From Adineta ricciae (taxonomy: Eukaryota; Rotifera; Eurotatoria; Adinetida; Adinetidae), in NCBI GenBank assembly GCA_905250025.1, contig CAJNOJ010000066.1, positions 310,001-374,000 of the forward strand: a DNA stretch of 64,000 nt, written 5' to 3'. The notes under the pieces were generated by a model. That model searched no databases, had not been told where the DNA came from, and saw only the letters and a list, made by a program, of their open reading frames with translations. The position numbers and the translations under genes were made by a program. Positions 35,431-45,024 of this stretch are shown one piece after another (positions within the stretch are counted from its first letter, which is position 1; each line of letters begins with the position of its first letter).

Positions 35431-37183
35431 ATGGAATGGTTTTTGTTTGCTTTACTATTCTATCAGATCTCATTTCTATGTTCGCAATCACTACCTCTAC
35501 TCTTACTCGTTTCATTCGATGGTTTTCGTTGGGATTACCCGAAAATACATGGACCGTTAACGAACTTCGCGAGACTCGAACGACATGGGGTGCGCGCACC
35601 CAGCATGATTCCAACATTCACAACATCAACATTTCCTAATCATTATTCGTATGTTTATTTAGTCTTTTGATTGCGAGGAAAATGTTTCGGTTTCATTAGG
35701 TTAATTACCGGTTTGTATGAAGAAAGTCATGGACTTGTTTCTGATGAAATCTATGACCGAAGATCGAATGAAATATTTCGATCGTGGGAAAGTAATTCGA
35801 GTCAATGGTGGCCAATCAAAACAATTTGGTCGATTAATGAACAAAGACTCGGAGCACGATCTGGTGTAATTGGATGGCCACAGAAGTTCATTGATGTATC
35901 GAAATCTGAAGTATACAGAGAGGGACGTTCGTTCAAGGACATTGTCGATCAAATTCTTCGATGGTTTGATGATTCCAACGAGCCAATCAATTTTGGAGCA
36001 ATCTATTTTCCTGAGCCAGATCTTACAGGTACATTAGTATTGAAATTCAATGTTTTGCTTTTCATTAGATCCCTGTGTACCTAGGTCGTCGAAATGGACC
36101 TTATTCGCTGGAAACGAAACAAAAAGTAAAAGAATGTGACGACAATCTCGGTTATCTTCTCAATGAAATCGACAAAAACGTTAAATTAAAGAACAATCTG
36201 CATCTCATTGTTACATCAGATCATGGTATGGAACAAGTCAATGCAACAGATAGACCAATGTATCTTGAACAATACGTTGACATGACAAAATGCAAAGCAT
36301 TTGGAACAGAAACTACTCTGAACATCTTTGTCAACAATCGTAAGTACAATCTGACCAATGAGATGACTGAAACTTATCTTACTATTTCAGCAAACGACAT
36401 CGATGCAATCTATCGAAATTTGAGTAAAATTCCAAATTCCAATACGTACAAGAAAGACCAACTTCCTGACCAATATCATTACAAAACCCATCCACATATT
36501 GGTGATCTGATCATCATCCTGAATCCGGGTTATGAACTCCATCGACTTTCATTCGGTATGTTTTATCGTATCGTAATTTCTTGTTTTTTTTTCTTCATCT
36601 TCAGGTGGTTACTAAGATGATGGCAACACGGTGAATCTAAGTCGTATTCACGGAAATTCTGGATATGACAATCAACTCGAGTCGATGAAAACGATCTTCT
36701 ATGCGACTGGACCTGAACTAAAAGAAAATTTTACACTATCAAATTCGGACTCATTACATAGTGTTGATCTTTTTGTACTGATGTGTTTGATATTAAATAT
36801 CGGCAAATGTCCATCGTCGAATAGTTCAGCCACGCATATACAATCGTTTCTTATCGATTCAAGTAAAGTTGCAAGTATTATTGGAAAAGAAACAGAGAAG
36901 TTGCATGATGGACCGATGGGTTTAGTTCTTTATCTACTTGGTTTGTACACTGAAATGATGTTGTATCTATAGAATTTGATTTATTTTGTTTGTAGTATTA
37001 GTTAGTTTTGTTTTAATTCTTATTATGGCTGTGGCATGGTCAACGGTTGCCTTTCGCAATGCTTCGGCAATGGCGCGGGCAGCCCATCCAGATGCAGCTA
37101 CACTTGCTGAACAAAATCAATACAAATTCACTCAAATCAATGATCTCAAATTGCATCCAGCTATCGGAGATGATAATCTATGA
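35431..37183 (+). CDS. ENPP-family ectophosphodiesterase, copy 1; zinc ligands altered
   Basis: Type I membrane alkaline-phosphatase-fold protein. Exons by frame: 35431-35648, 35700-36028, 36085-36339, 36391-36555, 36617-36940 and 36996-37183; 1,479 nt, 492 residues, resembling ENPP4/5 in length and C-terminal membrane anchor. A signal peptide is followed by 'LLLVSFDGFRWDYP', the nucleophile loop 'TSTFPNHYS' and 'TSDHGMEQV'. However, the family's D-x-x-G-H-x-x-G-P reads 'DLTGRRNGP' and the H-G-Y-D-N motif reads 'NSGYDN'. Both missing His are ligands of one catalytic zinc, so hydrolysis is probably lost. Exon 5 needs care: the first acceptor (AG at 603-604 of 36 kb) gives an in-frame TAA at 36613-36615, while a second AG 12 nt later avoids it. 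The transmembrane helix is in exon 6 ('SFVLILIMAVAW'). Confidence 0.85.
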
Positions 37184-37375
37184 CCTTTGCAACATACATG
37201 CTCTTCTTCTGTGATTATCACAACGTTTTTTTTTTGTATTCTTCAAAAGAGAGTTGTATTTTTTTTGTGTATTTTTCCTTCTTGTCTTGTATATCTTTAA
37301 CATTATTCTCACTAATCTGGTCACGGCGACAATTGCTGAAGTTAAATAGAAATAATCTTGAAATTTGGTTTTTAG

Positions 37376-39117
37376 ATGGTCGAACAAAGTCTTGTATATA
37401 TATATTTATTTCTTTGCTCAATTCTATTTATCTCACACACTCGTTCAGCACCTGTGATCAACGAAACTTCTTCAGTTCCACTTCTACTACTAATTTCATT
37501 TGATGGATTCCGATGGGATTATCCAGATATATATAAACTACCTCATTTTGACTCTTTACAAAAGCGTGGTGTACGTGTCAAACATATTGATAACAGTTTC
37601 GCTACTGTAACATTTCCATCGCATTATACAATGGTTACGGGTCTGTTTGAAGAAACACATGGAATCGTGGCCAATTCCATGTACGATCCAGTGCTAAAAG
37701 CTGTTGCAGATATTAGTACAATGAATGACACCAAGTGGTGGTATGTAATATTCGTTTTAACAATGACGCGGATGTAAATCATTGCTCACTACAGGTCACA
37801 GAATGCGTACTCCCAACCAATTTGGGTTAGTAATCAATTAGCAAGCGATGTACTTCAAAGACGTTCAGGTGTTATTGATTGGCCTGGTTCGAGTGTGCCT
37901 ATCAATGGCTATCGTCCATACGAATATCTCGACTTTGATATTACGCGCAGTTTGGACAGCGCTTTTAGACAAATTTTGAAATGGTTTCGTGAACCTGCGG
38001 CAAGTCGTATCAACTTTGGTGCTGTTTACCATGCAGAACCTGATGTTACTGGTAAATCAGTTTGTTAAATCGAATAACGTATTGATTTCAGTGCGTCAAT
38101 AGGTCATCTTCATGGTCCGATATCACCTGAAATGAACGAAACATTAAAAAAATGTGATGACTATCTTGGGGGATTGCTACAAATGATTGATGACGATGAC
38201 TATTTACGGCAAAATCTAAATGTGATTATTACATCTGATCATGGCATGCATGATGTCGAAAAAACACATCGAATATTCTTAGTTGATTATATAGATAAAT
38301 CCTTATTTACTGCGTATGGTGGTCGAGCATTTGCAAATATTTTCGCAAATAAAGGTAAGTTCTGTTGCCTTTTCTTCATGTTTGAAAACTTTGAAATTCA
38401 GCATCTGATATTGATCGACTCTATGCAAATTTATCCAACTTAACCGACTACGAAGTTTATAAAAAGTCGCAGATACCTGTTGAATATCATTACAAGTCGA
38501 ATGTACGAGTTGGTGGTCAGTATCATTAACTCATTTTCTCAAAGAGGTAAATTTTATTGGAATATCATTGTAGATATTCTAATTGTTGGCAAAGTTGGTC
38601 ACGATGTTATCATACCTGGCGATGAAACCTATGCACACATCGTCGGTGATCATGGTTATGACAATCGAGCTGAATCGATGCACCCGATATTGTACGCATT
38701 TGGCCCGGCATTTTATCAAAACCTTTTAGCGGAACCATTCCGTAATGTTGATCTTTACCCATTGATGTCGCATGTTTTACATTTGAAACAACGTCCGACA
38801 AACGGATCACTTAGTAATGTTAAACATATCTTAGTCGACTTTCGACCAGAAATGTCGTCAACGATCTTAGGTAACCGAATTCCTTCAATCTTTAACAATT
38901 CATTAAATCTATTTTCTTACATTCAGTGATCATCTGTTTGACACTCGTTGCTCTGTCTGCAATTCTTTTTACCGTATGTGCTTGGCGTCATTCTCGACAA
39001 TTAGTTTATGTTCCACCAGACAAAGTAATCGTCGAGTATCATCGTTTGAACAATCAAGAAGGAGCATTCGATTATTCATCGGAAGGTGAAGATGACATTG
39101 ACAATGAGAAATTGTGA
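37376..39117 (+). CDS. ENPP-family ectophosphodiesterase, copy 2; catalytic site intact
   Basis: Tandem duplicate of the previous gene. Exons: 37376-37740, 37795-38051, 38103-38354, 38402-38515, 38574-38870 and 38927-39117; 1,476 nt, 491 residues. Signal peptide, then 'LLLISFDGFRWDYP', nucleophile loop 'VTFPSHYT', 'EPDVTGHLHGP', 'TSDHGMHDV' and 'GDHGYDN': every zinc ligand and the catalytic Thr are present, so this should be an active ecto-nucleotide pyrophosphatase/phosphodiesterase of the ENPP4/5 type, cleaving extracellular phosphodiesters. A C-terminal transmembrane helix ('LTLVALSAILFTVCAW') and a short acidic cytoplasmic tail follow. Exon junctions match those of copy 1 after the catalytic domain start; copy 1 has its first intron earlier. 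The ATG comes directly after 'GGTTTTTAG', 192 bp past the copy 1 stop. Confidence 0.92.
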
Positions 39118-39983
39118 ACAACGATTTGACATTCGATAAATGTGATAGAAATATTTATTTATTTATTTTTTCGGCTTCCAATACTATATGATTAACATTT
39201 GTTTTGTTCTGTTCGACCGGGGAATTTATTACATGTATTATACTAAAAACACGATAAGACTCGTTTTGGAAGCAGATAAGAAGGTCGGCTTGTTTACTTG
39301 ACTGTCTTTATCTAATCAAACTTACCAAGTCAATCAACAATCATAACATCTTTCATCTATCTTCATATTAAACGATAGTTAGGCATGAGGACATCTTCTC
39401 CGCAGGGTTCGCTTCTCCCTCAAGAATATGCGTTGATTACAAAATCTAGTTTAGTCTTGTCAGCAAGCATCATTCAATCAGAACCTATTGCCAAATGTGA
39501 CATACACAACGTCATGCTTTTATGCATAAAACGGCTAAATGGAAATAAACTGTATTGAAGTATAACATAATGTTGATAAATGTTATCGAAAGACAGTTGC
39601 GTTATATGTTACTGATCCTTTTTGTTCTTCATATTTCACAAGAAAGTTAAGTGTAAAATGTTTCGAAATTTCGAATAAACAAAACAAAAGACAAAACACA
39701 AAACTGACAAAACAAATCATGGCAAAAGACGTGTTTGACTTCTTAGTTAAATGTTAGTCATACCGACGGAAGCACAAATATGGTGTAAGTTGGCAGAGTT
39801 AGTAGCATAGCAACCGAAACAGAAGACAAAATAACAAAACAAAACAAAAACTTGAATATCTGTACATAATCACTTTTTTTCTCAGTTTCAAAAGAAAAAC
39901 AAACGATAAAAGAAAACTAAAATCTTTGGATTAGCGAAAATCACCGGTAGAGAAGAAAAAGAAATACGACAATGACGACATTC
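39118..39983. other. Convergent intergenic region, ENPP copy 2 and CPEB
   Basis: About 870 bp of AT-rich sequence between two 3' ends; probably both 3' UTRs. A stretch of AACAAAAC-type low complexity lies at 39675-39850. No gene seen. Confidence 0.45.
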
Positions 39984-42227
39984 TCATGCTGTACGAGCAT
40001 TACGCATCAATGGTTTGTGTATCATTGCTGGTGGTTCACATTCATTTGTTTGGGTTGTTGTATGATTTGGATTTAGATCCCAACATGTTGCACAGTAGTA
40101 TTTCATACACTTTAGCGAACGACAAAAGTATTGGCCCATATTTGGACAATTCCATTGTCCATTCGTACCGGCACATGGTACACTATCTGATAAATAGGGA
40201 TCGATTTGTATCTAATAAAGACAAAAGTGAGCGGAAATAAAATGAGTGATATTCAACATACCACTTTGCAAAACTTATCGCATTCAATCATCAAATAATT
40301 AGCTGTGACAGCTGCATAATAACTGTGTGCATTGACGAAAACAACTCGGCCCGAACCTTTGGAAGATAACATCTTTGTATAAAAATTTTCAAAGTGAAGC
40401 AATAAACTTACCGATCGGATATTTGTTTCTATCAGTATCGATTGCAGCATATTCAACATCACCAAATAATTCATGACATATCCGAGCTAAGGCAAATGCT
40501 GTCATCATTCCATGTAGAGCGCCAACGAATACCGTTCGATTGATGCATTCGGTTGAATTTAATCTTTGTTCCCAATTTCCATATCCATTTACACTATAAT
40601 CACCATCAGCGACCCATTGAGAATCTTCCTATGAAAGGAAAACAAGTCGCTGATTGCTTGTTGATCTATATATGCGGGAAACTTACCACAAACCAGGGAA
40701 TAATTTGAATCTATTATGGGACGGAAAGAGAAAGAAAAGTGAAGTTTTCAATCGACGAATTTGTTTTCTTTTTGTAACTTACGCTTTTACGCCGTGCACT
40801 TGAACGTTGGCTGTAGACTTCGAGATAATATTCACATCGTCCATCATCTAATGTTCGATCGGTTTTTGTCGAACAGGTGTGCAAAATCTTATGAACAGAT
40901 TCTTCATTTTCGTATACAGCATAAACAAAACCAGCTGTAACTAGTCCAGAAAAAGATTTGCATATTCAATATGAAAAATCCGATACTTACTATGATTAGA
41001 AGTATTTCTGTGCATAGATACATTCTCTTTATTAGGCCATTCGAGTCGAACAAGACCAAAACTTTCCAAACGTTCTTGTAAATCTCCTATTCACGTAAAA
41101 CATCGATTGTCTTTAACGCAAGATAACAGATTGTAAGACGAAATTTACTTGGATTTAGATCATGTGGAATTCCACCAAGAAAAATTTTGCAAGATAATGA
41201 CGGTGGGCGAATTGAAAAAATACGCGGTCGAACAGGCAATGGTGACGTCCAAATTAAACCTGGTTGAACTTTCCCAAAATGTCCTACAGATATTTTTGAA
41301 TTAGATGAGGAGTCATCTGAACGGAAATCAGATTCCTTACGTGTAGCTTGACGACGTTCTTGTGCCGCAGCTCGTTTCAGACGATTGTCTTGACTACTAT
41401 TTCCATTGGTCTAAAATTTCGCAAGATACTCTTATATACCAAGTGGATCCAATTTTGATTTACAAATCGATCGATAATTGGAATTTCTTGATTTGATGAT
41501 ATCGAAACTCGAGTCGAGGGTGTATTTGCAACACCATCAGTAACAACGGATGATGAACGATAAGGGCGACTGGACAATGGTCTATTGAAATTCGAATAAG
41601 GAAAAGAAACTGTACATATTGAATATGTTTTCATATACATACGGAAGTAACGGTGTTGATGCTGTATTTCGATAGTCATAATTTGGTTCATACATGATAT
41701 CATTACCTGAAGTCAACGGAGTTGGATAAAACGAAAGCGCCGTTTGATAGCATTGCATTCCTCCGGTAGGTGTTTGAGTTTGTTGACTACAAGTATTGGT
41801 TTTATTATCACTTCCCGGTTCTACAGCTAAATACGAAATCATCAGTGGGAAAGAAACGTTGAGTGCTACATTCAAAAATATACCGATATCCATCAATGGA
41901 GAGATATGTGTCGACGAGTATGTTAATGGACTGCCGATTCTTTCGAGATATTCTTGGATTAAAATGTCAATCGCTGGTTTACGAGATTCTTGATTTGATA
42001 TATAATCTAATAATCGATCGATAGCTGGTTTTTCTATGAGGAAAATTAAGATCAGGCGAAAGGAATTCGAAAACTACAAACCAAATTGATAGTCGGGTGA
42101 TATTTCACTGTAATAACCCATTCGTTCATTTTCTTTATAACACTATTTGTAGAAAACCCATGCTGAGTTCAATGTATATCCTGTCGGATTTTTCACTTAC
42201 CGGAGGACCACGATAGATGTGAGCCAT
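39984..42227 (-). CDS. CPEB1: CPEB1/Orb-type cytoplasmic polyadenylation element-binding protein
   Basis: Multi-exon gene. Exon 1 (42227-42201) encodes 'MAHIYRGPP'; further exons give a low-complexity Ser/Thr/Pro/Gln N-terminal region, then two RRMs and a C-terminal zinc-binding ZZ-like domain. RRM1 begins '[14 protein letters not shown]' and contains '[10 protein letters not shown]'. The linker and RRM2 contain 'IQIIPWFV', '[12 protein letters not shown]', '[19 protein letters not shown]' and '[10 protein letters not shown]'; the zinc domain has '[18 protein letters not shown]' and the end 'PLMRNARTA'. 'FVGALHGM' and 'KYPIGSGR' identify the CPEB1 branch rather than CPEB2-4. Such proteins bind U-rich 3' UTR elements and switch translation on or off in oocytes and neurons. 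It is divergent from the Nanos-like gene across about 1.5 kb. Confidence 0.93.
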
Positions 42228-43701
42228 TTTGACAAAAACAAAAAATAAGCAGAGAATAAAACACAGAAGCAAAAGACTATATGTACGTAATGAATATAAA
42301 ATAAAAGTTAAATGACAATAATATCAGTGCTGATCAGATAATATATCGATGGATATACGTATAAACAGAATAAACGAAAAGAAATCCGAGAGAGAATGTA
42401 AACGAGAAAAATAAAAAAACACACGTCTTGTTTGTTTTCGATAAAATCTTCAATATACTTCGGATGCATCTTCGAATGTATCAGACTTTCTTCCAGAAGA
42501 AAGTAAGAAAGAGAGAGAGAGAGAGACTGCTAGTCATATACCGCCAAACGCAAACAAAAGATGACGAAAACGAAGGAGATCATTTAGTCATAAGATATGT
42601 CATGTGATCCACCATTATATTGTAGAAGTAGGATAAACATGCAGTGATTTCGACGTAATAATTTTCTTTTTGATTCTTTGAATTCGATGTACAGCGTAGG
42701 CATTAAGCCAAAAGAATCACCGAAGTGAAAACGCACAAGAGATAATCTCTATGTGTGTATGTGTGATTTTGATTAGATGAAAATGTGTCTAGCGTACCTA
42801 TCATATACCTTAAAATGATTTCGATTTCAAGTAGAATATGACAAAATGTATGTTTCTGAAGTGAAATATGGAGTGATGTTTGACGCGGTATGAGATACTT
42901 GTTGTATATTGATCAACAATCATTATCGATGTTGATGATGTAATCAAACGTTTAGATTTTCTTATCCGCTAAATCAAAGTAGATGATTCTTGTATTCAAA
43001 AGTTGTGTTCTCGTTTGTGAAAGTGTGATTATAGTCATTCTAACTTGAAATCAGGGATGGGTACGAGAAATTTCGCATCTTTCATCCTTATTTTAAGTGC
43101 ATTTATGTCTGTCTATGACGTTAACTTCGAGAAAAAAATACTCTCTCGCATTTTCTAGGTTAGCCGCCGTCTGATGAATTCTACAATTTGCTCATCATAA
43201 CATCAAGGGCATACACTTTCTTTTTCTTTTCTCTCTTAAATGTGTACTAAATCCTGACGGATAATTCACTTGTAAGTATCAGTGGTCATTGTCGACGAGC
43301 GTCTCTCTTTATTTTCCTTATATATATAATTCTCTTCATAATAACACATGTTTTCCTTTCTATAATTCAATAAGTTTTACTATCGCGTGACATGACAATG
43401 ACGTCATTTTCCATCCTATCGAGGTTATATCCGATACTGACTTGCCCTTTCTCTCGTTCTCTTCGCATTTTTCTTTTGTATTTTCTGTAATGTTCTCTCG
43501 GATTTTTATCGATTTAATTTCATAAAATTACAAAAGAATCCAGCAGGATGAAACGAGAGAGTGAAATAGAGATTCATCGCATCTCTTTATTTTCACGTGA
43601 AATTCATTCATTTTGTCATTCAGTTATTATTTTTAACGCTTTTACACGTCGGATATATTCCTATCGATTCGTACTTTCATCCTTCGATTTACTCTTCTAT
43701 C
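42228..43701. other. Shared upstream region of CPEB1-like and Nanos-like genes
   Basis: About 1.47 kb between divergent start codons, with a (GA)n tract at 42511-42526 and TA-rich sequence near 43320. It may include a non-coding or coding 5' exon of the Nanos-like gene: 'GTCATTCAG' near 43623 looks like an acceptor and the downstream frame is open from there. No separate gene seen. Confidence 0.5.
42511..42526. repeat. (GA)n microsatellite
   Basis: Perfect GA dinucleotide run within the CPEB1/Nanos spacer. Confidence 0.75.
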
Positions 43702-44479
43702 ATGTATCGTTATTCGTCTACAAATAATAAAACTCTCATCAAAGCCGCGTCGTCTCTTTTGATAGCAAATAGTACTAATCATTCGCATGAGCCACTATTT
43801 GATCCACTCAATTATGAATTCGATGCCGAAAGCATCGGTGAACCATTTACTTATTTTCAGTATGTGGAAAACGAAAGGTGAAAATAACAGTGTTTCTTCT
43901 ATGTTTTTCTCTTTCAAAGTAACGGTCCAACGGAATCTCGTCGAAAAGCGAGTGAATTCTCCTCACCAACAATAGCTCATCTTTCTTGGTTACCAACTCA
44001 TCATAGCAGCAGTTTGATATCATCGCCAGATGCCAGTCCACAGAGTTGCTATTCACCAACAATGGGCGAGCAATTCAATGGCATGGTTCAATTGAAAACT
44101 CCACAAATTCTTCCACAACAACAACAACAACTACAATCATCGCATTCGAAAACCATCTGTAGACATTGCAAAAGTCACAATATGCCCGAATGTCTCTATA
44201 CATGTAAGTTCGCTGTTTTCTTCTCGAACGACCATCTTATTCGTTTTCTCTTCAGCTCATACAATGTACGATGAAAATGGCGTCATATTCTGTCCTGTAC
44301 TGAAAAAATGTCATTGTAACACGTGCATGCGTGTCACTAATCCAGTCACTCTTCGTGACGATGATTCTGATGATGATCATAACATTCGTTCACCGACGAT
44401 GGCCAATGAACTCAGTCATCTCTACGGCGTTTATCCACGACAAAATTCTTATCGGACGAGTACGAACAACAATTTCTGA
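43702..44479 (+). CDS. NANOS: Nanos-like protein with one complete zinc finger
   Basis: Exons 43702-43877, 43920-44203 and 44256-44479, introns 42 and 52 bp; 684 nt, 227 residues from the first in-frame ATG. The frame is open upstream to a possible acceptor near 43623, so an extra 5' exon is possible. The N-terminus is Ser/Asn/Pro-rich with a five-Gln run. Near residue 140 comes a Nanos-type CCHC finger: 'CRHCKSHNMPECLYTSH' then 'GVIFCPVLKKCHCNTC', with the exact C-x2-C-x12-H-x10-C spacing and 'LYTSH' and 'CPVL' shared with animal Nanos. The second Nanos finger needs C-x2-C-x7-H-x4-C; here only the first two Cys are present and an acidic Asp/Ser stretch follows. Nanos normally partners Pumilio to repress mRNAs in germ cells. 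No other family fits the spacing better. Confidence 0.72.
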
Positions 44480-45024
44480 TCAATTCATTATCTCAGTGTA
44501 CATAGATCTATTTATCTACCAACTAAAAGCCATTCTGTACTTGTTACTTTTTTTTTCTTGCGTTTGCATTTAAATGTCTGTGTCTGTGTCTGTGTTGTGT
44601 TTTTCTTTCAACTCATGTTGCACATTTATCTGTAGAACTTACTTACAGAGTAAATGATGCAGTGTGAGTCTTTGTTTGTTAGAAATACTAGATCAACGTT
44701 CGACAACAAAAAAATGTTTGATCAGTATTGTTTATTTGTTCATTTGTTTGTTTGCATTTTTTCCTAACACTTAGGATTTCTAAAGTTTGATTCTTTTTGT
44801 TTTTGAGCATGTCTGTGGCTAGTGTCATAGTGCTTGATGTTCTTACGCATTTTTTCTAGACTTCACGGTCTTTTATAGGTTTTATCAAGGCTATAGACAT
44901 TTATCTCTATGAAATAAATAGAAAACGTTTCAAAAGCCGAAATGCATCTAACAAGAAAATAAGAAAACGTGTAGATCGATTTATTCGTTCAATACAATAG
45001 AAAAATACAAGTGAAATCCGAAAT
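44480..45024. other. Convergent intergenic region, Nanos-like and semaphorin
   Basis: About 545 bp of T-rich sequence, presumably the two 3' UTRs. It contains a TGTCTG-type short repeat at 44576-44596. No gene seen. Confidence 0.4.

Noticed and set aside
39319-39345. 'ACTTACCAAG' resembling part of a rotifer spliced-leader RNA
   Set aside because: Only a short segment matches what I remember; the flanks do not, and no Sm site or stem-loop follows. Probably chance.
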